DNA of 64,000 bases from Tetrahymena thermophila SB210 (GCF_000189635.1 NW_002476559.1:62001-126000), one strand, 5' to 3'; positions 26,306-39,925 are shown, counted from the first letter of the stretch. The notes: a model not told the origin generated them from the letters alone. A program made the numbers and translations.

Positions 26306-27675
26306 AAAATAGTTGGTTAGTTAGTTAGTTATATTAGTTCTACTTTGTTTAGTTTTTTATTATTAGTAATTTTTATTGATATAAAAAGAATTTTTAAATC
26401 TTCTGTAGAAAAAACTTTCCAATTTTCCTTTGAATAATTAAGAAATAAATATATTTTTCTTGCCTTATTAATTTTGGAATGTTTTCTTGTAAATATAGTG
26501 GAAAAAACATATTTTATTTTATTTTTGTGATTAAAAAAAAAATTGGAAAAAACAAAAGCAGAGAGATGTTAAAGTAATGCATAGTGAAATCACTAATTTA
26601 ATAAAAAATTTATAAAAAAATTATTTGGCTTTCTTATTGAATTTTGGTATGCATGTTTTCGAATTTCGTGAATAAAAATAAATTTAATTTTATTAGCTGT
26701 ATGTTTAAGTAAGAAAATCGTAAAATAAAAAAAGAGAAATCAAAATTAATTAAATTAAAAAATACAGAGTGAAATCCCTTTTTCATCAAAAATCAGTAGA
26801 TTTAGCTACAAATAAAAAATTAATTGACTTTGTTTAAAGAGCAGATTTATTTTGATTTGAATAAATTTATTAATATTTAATCAATAATTAATTTAAATAT
26901 TGAATTATAATTTTCATAAGAAAAATAAAGATAGATTAACTTTCATTCAGTAAAACTGATTTTTGAAATTTTGAGAATAATTTTTTTTTCAAAGTTAAAC
27001 ATAAAAAAATAATTAAAAAAACAAATGTGTATAAATAAATTTAAATAGTTTAAAATACTTTTAAATTTTTATTTTATCATGAGTTATTTTACTTTAAAAT
27101 CTTAAAATACTAAATTTGAAAAATTTAGTTTAAAGAGTTTATTTTAATTTTAATAACAAGTAAATATTAATTTTAAAAAAATAATTTATTAAAATTGAAA
27201 TAATGAGAATAAAATAATTAATTAATTAATTTATTATCTTATCATTTAAATTCATTAAATTAATATTTATGTAAATTCATTTAAAATTTTATTATTTTTA
27301 AACAGTTTTAAATTTTGGAAATTTTACTTAACTTAAAAAAATAAATGGTTTCCTTTGTGTGATTGATTGTATTATCGTTCCAAATAATTTATCACCAAAT
27401 TATGAAATGTTAATTTCCTAATTAATTATTTTTTAATTAAAGCCATATAAATTTATTTTACATCATTGAGAAAAAAAGAAAATAGTTTCAAAATAATAAT
27501 TAAATTTTACTAATATATATCATTTAAATCAAAAAATTGATACAAAAATCTAAAAATAATTTATATCTATTTATTTAATTAATTAATTTATATTTTTTAT
27601 AATATCTTTAAGAAAATAAAACCTGCTTAAAAAACAAAAGAAAAATGTTATAAAGTTAGAAGGCAAACAAACTTC
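26306..27675. other. Intergenic region between channel D and gene B
   Basis: About 1.37 kb, very A+T-rich, with a short TTAG tandem run just upstream of the D start (about 26316-26331). It holds the promoter of D and the 3' end of gene B. No coding frame was supported. Confidence 0.6.
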
Positions 27676-30600
27676 TCATTTTTGCTCTTCCTATTTATGT
27701 TCTTATTCTTCTTTTTTATTTGAATGTTCTTCTTCTTTTTTGTGTTCATTGTCTTATTTTTCATTTTAGTTATCAATTTTTTCTATCAGCTCTTCTAATT
27801 ATGCATTGCTATTTTCTTATTAAGTATTTTATTTGTTGTCTTTATTATTATCATTATCTTGCTTATTTAAATTTTCACTTTCTTCTGCATCTTCAATTAA
27901 TTGTTCAAGCAACTTTTAAGTGTAAGTCTTTTGGTCTTTGTTTGATTGCACAGAACCTCCATCGCTTTTAACATCATTTTCTTTCAAAGACATCTTACTC
28001 ATATTGTTTTCTTGATTTATATTGTTGGACTTCTCTTCTTGTTCAATTTATGGAGACTTACACAATAAGTTATCAGTTTCTTATACTTTCTCTTCATTAA
28101 TTGTTTCTTTTTATAAATCACTGTCTTTTTAATTCTATTCTACTGCTGAGTTTTTAGCTTCATCTTCTAAATTCAAATCAGCTAGGTGGGCTAATTGCAT
28201 TAGAGTTGATTACTTTTCAAGATTTTAATAATTTTTATCAACCTTTGAACTACTGTTTGGAGCTGGAGTTATATTAATTTTATTCATAGAAGTAGAATGA
28301 GAGTTAGCCATTTCTTTGTGCTCTTTTTCTTAAATATTGATTGATTTCTTTGCTAAAAGCTCCTTCTGACTTGTGTGAGATAAAATACTATCCTTTTTGC
28401 TAAATTAAGAAGATTTTCTTCTTTGTTGATCAGCCTACTAATTAGACTAAGACTTTTTAGATAACATTTTTGTTTTTCTCCTTTCTTCTAAAATTCTATA
28501 CACAGGAGAGTCATTTGAGTTGATGGACATGTCGTTGTATTATTCATTTCCAAAAATGTCTTAAATGAAATCTTTATTTGACTAAAATGAACGAAGATCT
28601 TTTATCATTTACAGCTAATCTTTGATTTCTCTTACTGTAAATTCTCCATTACCTAGGAGCTTTTAGAAGTATTTGGTAGATTTTATACACTTGAGCATCT
28701 CATACTGGTTATATTTAACTAATTAAGATTCATACTAAGAAAGCTTGCTTAGATAGTTAGGAAGCACTCTCAATTTCTTGATATTATTGAGTTCATTAAA
28801 ATCTTCTTATCCTAAACGTGATGGAGTGATAGTCAAGAATTTATTTAAAGAAACTAAAAACATAAGACCTGATGATGTTAATGAAAAAATCATTGTCTAA
28901 TGCCATTCATCTTTCTAAATTAGATAAAAGGCTTAAATGATGATAAATGGTATATCTTAGCACAAGATTCTGATAAAGTTATTAATGATACGCTGATTGA
29001 ACATTTTGCCAAAAAGAATTACAGAGTTGGAAGGTGATATAATATCTAAAACATCAGCAACAGCCTAGAATTCTAACAAATTGCAAAGCTAATAGAGTTT
29101 ATCTATTTATCCAGTAACAAGACGACCATACGAATCTGCTCCCATAAAGTTCATAATGAAGAAGATTATACCTGAGAATGTTGTTATAGATAGAGATATC
29201 AGTGCTAAGGTAAAAATGAGATAATCTTCACACATGTAAGTTTAATAAAGAAATCCGATGTTTGTAAAGAAATCAAAACGCGAAAGTTAACTCAAAAAGA
29301 AAGCTACGACGTAGTTCACATACCATTAATTAATCCAATTGACATCCATGATGAATAGCTTTATGCTATTTACTAGAGGATAAGGGAACGACATACGGCA
29401 GTCAGGTTTCAATTCAGGAATTAAATGAGATACGTATTTCAGACATGTGTTAAAAATGAAAGCCTCCAAAAAGAAAGTGACAAAACCAAAAACAGCATAC
29501 ATAATATAGGAATTCCATGAAACACCACTACCACATGTCACATTAAATTGCCTAGAAAAGAACCATACACCAAAAACGCAAATAAATATATAAATAGGAT
29601 ATAAAGCTCTAAGGATATTATGCTTGCCTTCAACAACAAACTACTTAAATCTATTTTCTAAGTGGATTACAGTGTGATCAAATTAATATTGTTTTGGCTA
29701 AGAACTCAAAATATTAAAGAAGGCATAAGAATACTTTCCAATTTTTTACTTAATTTGAGATAAGAAAGTTTTACCCTCAAAGTTATTGATATAAAGACGA
29801 TAGGAACGGAGTGTGAGGAAATTAGCAATCGAGGAGTTTTCTAGGAGATCATAATCAACATCAATAGTTGTTTAAATAGACAATGGAGCGTAGAAGTTGA
29901 TTGCGTACCAAGACTTCACAAACTAGATACTCATTCCTTTTAAGTTCATACTAGAAGGTGGGATAAAGTTAATCATATAAAGCACCTCAAATTCATTAAA
30001 CCCAGCTTTCTTTAATATTTCTGGATTTAAATTTAATCTGATTGGAAGGAATGCATTAGAAACGTGATATTTACTCATTTTTTTCTTTAGCTCGATAATA
30101 AATTATAGATCACTTCCTTTTTCAGTCAAGTTTTAAACGTAGAAGTCTGGGAATTCATGGAAAAAGAATTTATCATAACCAAAAATGTAGTCAGTCTTTT
30201 TGTTAAGAAGGTTTAAATCAAAGAACGTTAAGTTAAATGAATCAATAAGGAGCTTTTCTTTTTTAGTTTTATCATACTCGCACTCAATCTCCTAGTTTTG
30301 CTAGAAAAGAAAGTATGGAGACATTATGAAGAATGCTGGATTATATTGCCTGGAGAAAATTTTTTCTTCATTTAAAAGCAAGAAAAAGAAATGCTATATA
30401 GTCTAAAGTGGTTTTTGCTCAGACTTAAATTCCATCATAGATTGTAAAATTATTTTAAATATTTGCCCCTTTGGATCTTATGCTTGCCATAAAGTCTAAG
30501 AACTGCTTCTTCCTGTAAGATAAATAAATAAATAAAATTTAAATATATGAAAAATTAAATTAAATAAATAAATACTGGTATATCCTTAGTTTCCAACACT

Positions 30601-33600
30601 ACTTAGCAAATACTAAAGGAATTTGATAAAATTAATATTAGTAATAAATTTGTTTTAAGAGAAGAATGCCAAGTCGAGATATTAGAAAGGACAATCTATA
30701 TCTTGTATTTAAGAGCAATACTTTTGGAGAGTGTAAGTGATGTTGTATGTTGCTTTTGAAATTTTAAACTTTTTCATTTTGATAGTTGGGTTGTTGGAAA
30801 AGATGTCATTCATAAAGTCGATTTGATTTAATTCCTCATTCTTAGAAAGGTCTATAGTTTCAATAGTTTTGCTCATTTTAGAGAAGTCTGCTTTAACTAG
30901 CTTTTCTTCTTTCAAATCACAATCACTCAAATTCAGCAAAACGAGAGAATTCTATGTTGAGACGAATAAGTCAGTTAAGAATGAGAAGTTTGTTATAAGC
31001 TTGTTTTGAGAAATATCAAATTCTTTTAGGTTTTTAGAAATTAAATCGAAATGAATCTGCTCTATTTATGGTTAAGTGATTTGCATTCCAGAAAGATTTA
31101 AAAATTCTAACTTAGGAGTAGAAGTAAATATTTGGTTCATGAAATCAAATTTGATAAAGTTGATGCACTCTGATAACTCCAAACGCTTTAAATTTTTAAA
31201 GAGGTCTGGAATATTTAATTAATTGATTAAAGTATTATTCAAAGAAGTTTTATTAGCAATAAAGACAGAGAAATCTGGAGAATCAATCATATAATTCAAA
31301 TCTTTAACATCAGAAAGATTTTAATTTTCTGAAATGTCCAATTCTAATATTTTGGAGCCAACATCTTTGAATCTAAAATATTCTAAACGCTTTTATGATA
31401 AATTGATTTTTTAAATGGTAAGCCTTCTAAATTAGGTTGACTGATCTATGATCTAAGGAATAAAATCATAAAGATTATAGTTAGTACAGCCACTAAAATC
31501 AAAATCTTTAAGATTGTGGCCAGGACTTGATCCAAAAACACTATCATATTAGTTTGATGTAAAATTCTCACTCATGTTAAATTTTTCAAGTCTCTAACAT
31601 CTTTCTAAAATATCCTCAAGAAATTCCATAAAATAGATAATTTAGTTTTTGGATATATTTAGCTCTGTGAGCTAAGTAGAAAGATTATAATATTATATTT
31701 TTCTGTTTCTTTGATAGTCTATATTACAGTTAGAAATATTTAGCTTTATCAAGTTTTAACATCTTGAAATAACTGAATTAATGAAATCTACGACCAAGAG
31801 ATTCTCATTGTTTGAGCAATCAAACTCTTCTAGGGTTTGCGATATGTAAGCGAAATAAGTTGAGTCTAATTTTTTATCGCTCAAACCAGTGCTACTAATG
31901 TTTAGTTTTCTTAGCTAAACACACTTCTTAAAAAGCCCATTTAATACACTAAGAGTAGGTATACGTTTATTTTTGGAAATATCTAATTCTCTCAAATCAA
32001 CTCCGACTAAATCAAAGTTTGGAATACTAGTACCATTCATATCCATGTCACTTAATTTAAGTATCTAAATATTTGGAGCAGCTTATATCATTGCATCTAT
32101 AAATTTAAAAATGTTAGTTTCTGTATTTTTATTTCCTGAAAAATTCATTTCAATAACGCTGTTTAGGTGGAATTAATCTAATGGTGTTTCTGTGATTTTT
32201 TTAACGGTCTCTTCCTTTAAATCCATGTTAGACATATCTATTTTAGTTATGTGCTAGCCATTCTAAAAGAAATAAACTAAAAAGTCTAAATTAGGATATT
32301 TCTAACCTGTCAGCTTTAACTCTTTAAGAGCAGTAAAATAAAGGTCATAATCAAGAGAGGTGTTATTTGATTTTTCAGGAAGAGCTTAAAGCTATTCTTT
32401 AATTTATTTATTATCAATAAATTGAAGGAGTTAGTAGTCTTTATTGACATAAATATTTTGATACTCAACTATCTTTTCAAGAAGAATAGATGTATTAAGT
32501 TATCTTTGTTTTTTTGAGTCTTCATTCTTTTCAGGTATGAGCTAATCAAGCTTAGAGAAAAAGGAGTAGAAGAAGAGAGGATTATTGTACTAAGAGTATT
32601 TAACATCTGTTGAATTCTCAATCCAATTATCAGCCATCTTTAAATTATTCTTCTTTGCCCATTTTATACTTTTATCTTTTCTTGCTTATTTTTATGATTC
32701 TTCTTCCTTTTAAATTTTTTCTTTTTTCTCTTTTTCTTCCCTGATTTTTTTATCTTCCTTGTCTTCCTCTTTTGGCTCTTCTTATTTTTTTTTGTCTTTT
32801 TTTTAATCTACTTGTTGATCAGTTTTTTCGTTTTTGGTCTCTTTTTGTTAACGGAATTAAGATAAATTGTATTACTCGAAGACTCCGAAATAGTTAATGT
32901 ATTAATAGTTAGCCAAATTGGAATATTTCTGCTAAAAATTATATAAGTTCATGTATCTCTCAAGCTTGTTGATCAGTTAATCTTAGAATTCTTCATTAAA
33001 GAAATCATCTTCATCAGCTGAAAATACTTCTAAGGACTTTCCTAGCAAATCAAAATTAATTTAATCAACAGCTTTTCCTATTTTATTCTTTTTCAAATTA
33101 ATCTTTTTAAGTCCTTTAGCTCTTCTAAATATATCATTTAGGAAATAGTAAGTCTTTAGACCAGGATTATTTGAAATGTTGAATTCTTCTAAAGCTGTGC
33201 TAATTTCTGTAAAATCTACATTCTTTAATCTATCATCTGTCAACAAACAATCTTCCATTGCTAAAACTTTTAATTTTTAGCATCTTTTAAACATCTTATT
33301 TAGCATTCCTTCATATCTGTTGTAGCTTGTATTTCCAGAAAAATGAAATTCTTCTAAGGTTTCTGGAATTGTTTCAAATTAAACTTTATTCAAACTTGCT
33401 TCTACAATAGAAGAGTAGCCGATTTTGAGGATTCTTAACTTTTATGCCTTTTCAAATACGTCCTGCAAGAAATTATAATTACCGAATTCATGTCCATATT
33501 AAAGATCTAGTATTTCTAAGGTAGGATATACGTTGTCCTTTTATAAGTCTAAAAATCCTTGTGCTTTCAATTTTTGATCTGTTATCTTTAAATCAACAAG

Positions 33601-36600
33601 CCCAGTACTTAGATTTGATAAAATTAAGTTTAAGTAATTTGGATCTACAAAACGATTACGCTAAACATGCAACTTTTTAAGTTTTTAGAAAGCCTTGAGT
33701 TAGCCGAACACAGAATATTTTTCAAACTACTTATCCATTGTTTCTTAAGCTCCAGCAATATAGGCTTCAAGAGATTCAAGTTCTAAGCCTTCAGTGATAC
33801 CCAAATGCACAATTAAAGATGCTAGATGGATATTTGCATTAAAATTAATATTTAACTCCTTCAATCCAGGAGCAAATTTAATTTATTCAAAAAGTTGTGT
33901 GTTTAAATTCATTTAAGTCATGTTTATCTTTTTAAGATTAGGAGCAGCTAAAAAGATATCATTTATATACTTAACATCTGAGCAAACATTAAACCCAATA
34001 TCTACTTCTTCTAATGTAGGTGAAATCAGAGTGAAGTCTGCTGTTTCTGCTTTGATGGCTGTAAGTTGCATATTTTGAAGTAGAAGTTTCTTTAGTTTTC
34101 TGCATTTTCTAAACAAACCATTAAGGAAGCTTAAATCGTCAATGTTTTTATTATGGCAAATGTCAAACTCTTCTAATTCAGCTGAGAGGAGAGAAAAATC
34201 GACACCTTTAAGTTTGATGTCATTTAACAAATTTGATTGTAATTTGATTTTCTTAAGTACTTTGCATTCAATAAATACTTAATTCAAAAAGAGGAAAGTT
34301 TTATCAGGATCTCTGTTTTCGTTGATTTACAATTCTGTGAGAGTCTCAAAAGTAAAAAAGTTTTTTAGTTCCTTCATAATTATGGAAATAGCTTTTTCAT
34401 CATTTTCTTTAGCAGTAAAGCTTTCCTTTATGATAAGACCGCACTCTCTAGCCTTTAGTTCAAGCTAAAATTTCTTGTTATTTTCTCTGACATCTTAATA
34501 AAGATAACTATTACAAAAAATGTAGTAAATGCTGAACTCTTTAAATTGGGTAAAGCCCATCATATAAGCGTAGCATGTTTAGAGGTAACTTTCCTTTTGA
34601 AATTTTATTTTTTCACACAATTTAATCGAAAATCTTTCTTTTAAAAGCTTAAAAGATTTTTAGTTATCTAAATATTTCTAAAATTAGCTTTTTATTTGAC
34701 CATCTACAACTTAATCAATCAGGGTTTTAATTAAACTATAATTGAGCACATTAATATCATCCTCGTGAAATTACTCATCAAGAATATCAATTAATTATTC
34801 TTGTTTTGACTAAAATTAAAGTTTTTGCTATTCTTTTGATTTAAGCAAGATTTCCCAATGCTTAAATAGGATTTTTTCACTTTTATTCCTGTTCACAATT
34901 GAGAGGTTCATACCTTGGAAAAATACAATCTAGTTGTACACTTATTTTGGGAAGTACATTTGATTTTTATAGAGTCTTTCAACTTCTAGCATATCATCTT
35001 TTGATTTTCCTTTTAGCTCATTTAAGTTAAAAGCGTACGGGGTAAATTCGAAGGCTTTCTTTTAGAGAATATCAATACAAACAAATCTGTGGTGATTGAT
35101 TTTTAGTTTGTTAACATTGCTTTCCATGTTTAGGAGGATATCTATTTCATCTTTCAAAAAGTAGGAGCGATAAAGATTTAAAAACTTTACCTACTTTTTC
35201 TAGATAAGATACTCTAATTCGTGAAGACTTGACTCATCCAAAACTGATGATAAAAACGAGATTTACTCTAATTCAGGAATCAAGAAAATTTGCTTCATCA
35301 AATCACTGAAAACCTTAGGTGGAATCTTACCATTGTCTTTGAAGATAATTCCATTAATTTTCTAGCAGTTTAATTAAATTAAGTTGTACAATTAACTAAG
35401 AGAAATACCGTTATAGAGGACATCTCCAATGATTATCAATTTGCTATCATTGAATGCGTACTTCGTATATTTTTTATAGATACTTAAGTTTTATTGAATT
35501 TCCTGTAGAGTGTTGTCGTACAGTTTATCAATGAATCTTTCTTAGTCTTGCACATCTCCCCAAATCAAATCTTGAGCCAGTGCATTTAATTTTTCTTTCG
35601 AATAATCTTTTTAAAACTCTTATTTTTAGTTCAATTCATATTCTATAAACTTGCTATTCTCTTCACACTTAAATAAGTCAATTAATTGCCTATATTTTTA
35701 TCAAAATATTTTTATTAAGTATGAATAAATTTAGCTTTGAAAAAAAATTTAACAGAAGGTCTTTTATTTTAAAAGGATTTATCAAATAAAATTATCATGT
35801 TAAAAAAAATAAAAAAATAAAAAATTTGTAAACGCAAATTTATCTATGCCTGAATGGGCATATGTATAGAAATGTATGGTAAATAATTTGTTTTAATTAT
35901 TCGTTGGGATTGATTAGAAAAAGTAAATAAGAGCATCTATCACTTATCTTTTTATCTATTTAATTTTTAATTTGAGATAGTTACGCAATTGTCAAATAAA
36001 TTAATAATAATTCTTAGAAAACCAAATCAGCGTATGTAAGTTAGATTTATTGAATAAAAGTGCTTTTGAAGGCCTCAAATTAAGAAATTAACCTGTAAAA
36101 AATAAGGGAAGGCTGTACACTTTATAATTATAGAAGGATAAATTCTTTGTTACAAAAAATAGTTTAGCTTAATAATAAAATGAAAATAAAAGCTAAACAT
36201 AATTTTTGGCTAATATTTTTAATCAAATTTAAAACTTATCAAAATATTTTTTAGCTATATCCAACAAAGACATTTTCTATCATTTTTTATCTTATAAAAA
36301 TCATTAACAAATTATTTAATTAACTAATTGATTGATTATTAATTAAATGAGTTATTTATTTATTTTGTTAACTACAAAGTTTATCAAATTTCTAGTTTGT
36401 AAATGCATTTTATGAAAGGATAATAAAAAATATGTCAATTTTAAAGTTTGTTTACTCTTTTGTATAGAATTCGATCTAGTTGTTCTCATTTATTTCAATA
36501 GTATTTCTTTGTGGTAGAAGAGCAGGAGAGTTGCTATATGCTACAACCTTTGAGGACTTAAGTGAAAAAGCGCCTCTAATTTTTTTTTGCCATAAATTAG

Positions 36601-37078
36601 GTTCATCAAAAGGATCTTTTAAAAGCTTGATTGTAATAGATTATATATCTTAAAATTTAAACTACTCAATAAGCCAAACGAAATTGAGTTCTTATAACAT
36701 ACGCTGATTTTTAACTCTGTCTGTATCTTCATTAGCATCTTCATCTGAGAGGTAGAATTTGCAGTCTTCTATGTATATTTCTCTCAAACTCTTAATGTTG
36801 TTTCTTATAAACTTTTTCATAGCAAAAACATTTACCTAGCATCTAATCAAAGAGAGCTTTTCGTAATAGTTTTTCTGGCCTATAATTTATTCTTAGTCTT
36901 CAATACGAACTAAACTAGAAGAGTTTTTCTTCTTTTTTCTGAAGTATGTGAAAGGATTAAACTTTTGATGACCACCAAAAGTATAAAATCCAAAAACTTC
37001 TCCTACTTTATGGACAACATCGTAGTCATCTTATTCTTGCATGACTTCAACGAATTCATTGCTTTCGACAAAACTCAT
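27676..37078 (-). CDS. Gene B: giant LRR protein with C-terminal multi-pass membrane module
   Basis: Three exons (37078-36456, 35689-30576, 30512-27676) sum to 8574 nt, 2857 aa plus TGA. The 5' ATG follows an in-frame TGA. Exon 1 (residues 1-207) matches gene A over FAMKKFIRNNIKSL and FYLSDEDANED. The next part carries QDLIWGDV and a region ending about residue 500. LRRs fill about residues 640-1110 and 1330-1865, split by a Lys/Glu-rich linker (about 1150-1225). The membrane module (about 2210-2460) has SYIMYAVFGFVTFFLEA and LIFTLALISLSITTFSG, then QIDKLYQLCNLLEFQAVADV and PSRLGQEDFNELNN. The last about 390 residues are acidic, Lys/Glu/Gln-rich and probably cytoplasmic. Its closest relative here is gene A. 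An LRR receptor or scaffold on a membrane is plausible; ligand and compartment are unknown. I do not recognise the membrane module. Confidence 0.87.
30513..30575 (-). other. Intron joining the LRR part to the membrane part of gene B
   Basis: A 63-nt GT..AG intron in phase 1. It decides whether the LRR and membrane halves are one gene. Splicing it gives an uninterrupted frame (..GNQGYT-RRSSSQTLW..), and gene A has an intron at the same point and phase. Confidence 0.85.
35690..36455 (-). other. First intron of gene B (766 nt)
   Basis: Donor GTAAAC and acceptor ATATAG, phase 2. Gene A has the matching intron (13584-13846) with the same GTAAAC donor and phase. Ignoring it would leave exon 1 looking like a separate small gene and exon 2 without a start codon. 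Confidence 0.82.
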
Positions 37079-38126
37079 TTACTAAGTAGTCTGTCTGCTT
37101 TTCTGTCACTCTATTTATTTTTATTGCTAATCTAATTGTTAAAAAGTGCTTATTGCTTTTTAAAAATGGTTAATTGATTGCTATATATTTATTTTATATA
37201 TCTATCTATTTATTTATTTCAATATCAATTTATTATTGTTTTATGCTAAAAATTTAATTAATACTTAAATCTTATATAAAGATAATCAATTTATTGACTT
37301 CATTAGAGCACCTATTTGTAAAATTTATAATCTATTTATTAAATCAGTTCAGTACTGTGTGCTAGAATCCCTTTTTGACAAAACTGAATACTAGAAAGAA
37401 ATTTTACAATATTTAAAAAAAATATATATTCAACAAATGAAAAGCGGGTTAATAAACTTTCAAAACTTAAGATAGAAAGCAATATATTTATTACTAATAT
37501 TTTTTTAATTATCTGCTGAAAAAAATTATTTAAATAGGTTTTTATTAACCAAATTTTTTTTAAATTATTGATAGCTTAGCATCATATTCAAAACATATTT
37601 ATTTATCTTATATTAGTGATAGTTTCAGATGAAATTCATGAATTTATAACGAATTATTTAATAATTATGAAAAGTGTAGCCATTTATTTATAGAGAAGAA
37701 TTCAAAAAAAAATAAATATTATTTTCCTATTTAAATACACAACAAAATAAATCTGCATCTCTCAAAAATAAATAAGATTTTAATCTTAAAATTTAATAAT
37801 TTCTTAAATTTGAATTTATTTAAACCTATCTGCTTTATTTATTAGACATTAGAGCTTTAGTCAGAACTTTTGATATATGTTTACTATTAGAAACTTAAAA
37901 AAGTTAGTTACTTTTTGTAAAATTTTTTATAAATCTATCTATTATGTAAATTAAGATTTCTCAAAAAATGAAGAAGACGTATGTTTGTATATAACTATGT
38001 ATTCATTCGTATAGAAAAATTATTAAAACATCTAGAAGCAATTCACGTATTTAATTAAATTACAAAAATACAAAAACATTTGTTTAAATTACTATATTTT
38101 TAAAATTTATCTATCATCTAATTTGT
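37079..38126. other. Divergent intergenic region between gene B and the histidine phosphatase
   Basis: About 1.05 kb, strongly A+T-rich, with 5' ends at both sides. No coding frame, RNA gene or regulatory motif could be supported. Confidence 0.6.
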
Positions 38127-39035
38127 ATGATTTTTGTGCTAAGACACGCAGAAAGAGCAGATAATTCACCTTTTTAAGATGATTAAAAAGATGTGAAGTT
38201 AAATTTTGACCCACATTTAACAGATCTAGGAATTTTACAATCATAACTATGTGCTCTTAGTATTAAAAAGATACTAGAGACATATAATCCTAATGCAAAA
38301 CAAGTTGTTTATGTTAGTTCTCCTTTTTTAAGATGCGTATAAACAGTGTAATATGTAAATTAATAACTTGGTTTAAACGCAATAGATAATAAGTTATATG
38401 TTTAAACTCATGTAGGTAAAATCTTGGTATTTTTTGTATCGATATCATACGAAATCTTAATTTATTTGAATAATAGGAGAAATGCTCAGGAGTACATGGT
38501 TCGAAGAGGATATTAATAAAAAACTTACATAAAAAACAGACCAAAGTTTGAGCTAATAAGTTGGACTGAAGATAGAAGAGCCATTTGCTCAAGACGAAAG
38601 ATTAATTTAATAAGTTTATCCAGAAGATAAACTAGGAGATTTCTATGATAGATTTAAAGTGGCTTATGAGTATTTAATTATTTATCTAAAATATATAATT
38701 TGATGAAATACATATAATTTTATCTTCTTGTCCTTTAATAATTAATTAGAGTAATTGTTGAGAAGTTTTTAAATACTTATAATACTGAAGAAACAGTGCT
38801 TATAATTGTTACTCATGGATTCGGAGTATAAGTTGTACTAGATAAATTTAATTGCTTTAGTTTCTCTGATATGGTTGACTACTGTAGCATAAATGCCTTT
38901 GATTATAGATAAGAATCTCTTCCTAACAAAGAATACCCTTTCATTCCTAAAATTTGTGTAAGGTAGTAACATGATCATGTAAAATAAGCTGATAATGAAT
39001 TCAGCAAACGAAAGTAATAAATAGCTAAATTTTGA
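38127..39035 (+). CDS. Histidine phosphatase (phosphoglycerate-mutase-like), 255 aa
   Basis: Three exons (38127-38415, 38477-38669, 38750-39035) sum to 768 nt. The protein opens MIFVLRHAERAD, the catalytic phospho-His loop of the branch-1 histidine phosphatases, with Ala where the RHG motif has Gly. VVYVSSPFLRCVQTV supplies the second conserved Arg, and VTHGFGVQV near the C-terminus supplies the second catalytic His. The RH.ER.D form with SSPFLRCVQT is closest to the eukaryotic Sts/UBASH3-like and ciliate phosphoglycerate-mutase-family proteins rather than to glycolytic mutase. It should dephosphorylate a small molecule or a phosphoprotein; the substrate is unknown. No signal peptide or membrane segment is apparent, so it is probably cytosolic. 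Confidence 0.88.
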
Positions 39036-39925
39036 TGAAAATGTATAAAAAGATGGATAGTCAAATCATAAAAATAAATGAATTAATTTGCATTTTTAGA
39101 AGGAAAAAAAAGAAAGAAAGCATGAATCATTTTAACTAAAAAAGTTACAAAAAGGAACGAAAATTGTATGAATATATAATAAATTTCAATTTTTATTTTT
39201 AGATTGATTTAAATAATCTATGTTGCTTAAAAATTAACTTAAGAATTGACTGAAGTATTCAAGAGATTCAAAATCTAGTGAATTAACTTTTGACTGGTTT
39301 GTTTTAATTAAAAAAATATAATTAAATAATTATTAAGTATTCAATTTTTTCTAATAAATTACTCTGTTTGTCGAAGAAAGTCCTTAAATACCTCTCTAAT
39401 TAATTACTTATAGTATAGCTATTATATTAGAACCCTATTTATAACGAAATTTAGTTCACCAATAAATATAAATAGGCAAAAATATTTTTAAAATTATTCA
39501 AATTAATTTATAAAAAATAAATAACTTTTTTTGGTTCATTTATATTATATGATTTTATTTATATCTTACTTATTTTTTAGAAACAAAAATTAAGAATATA
39601 AAATTAATAAATATTCAATGTTAATTAAATAATAGCAAAAATAAAGTTCTTAATGAATTTAAAACTTCTTATGAGTTTAATATTGATTTCTTTTGATCAT
39701 TTAATCGATAAATTTTTAAAAAGCTATCGATTATTTATTATAATAGCTAAACTTCTTCTTTCTCTTTTCAATCAAAATTATTAAAATTTATAATGAATAT
39801 AACATAAAGAAGTTTCTCAATTTGTAATTAGGAATTTTCTTTGTTACCTACAAACGGCTTTTAAATCTAACAGAAATCAATTAATTAATTTGTGATTCTT
39901 TTTACTTCACTAAATTAATTTTCAT
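39036..39925. other. Convergent intergenic region between phosphatase and GAF gene
   Basis: A+T-rich with no supported frame. Its right boundary is uncertain, because the last exon of the GAF gene could end near 40216 or run to the in-frame TGA at 39926, and a missing 3' exon could also lie here. Confidence 0.5.

Noticed and set aside
30576..30939. A stop for the LRR gene near 30,700, with an independent membrane-protein gene after it
   Set aside because: The apparent stops are TAA/TAG (Gln). The frame continues and splices in phase into the membrane part, as in gene A.
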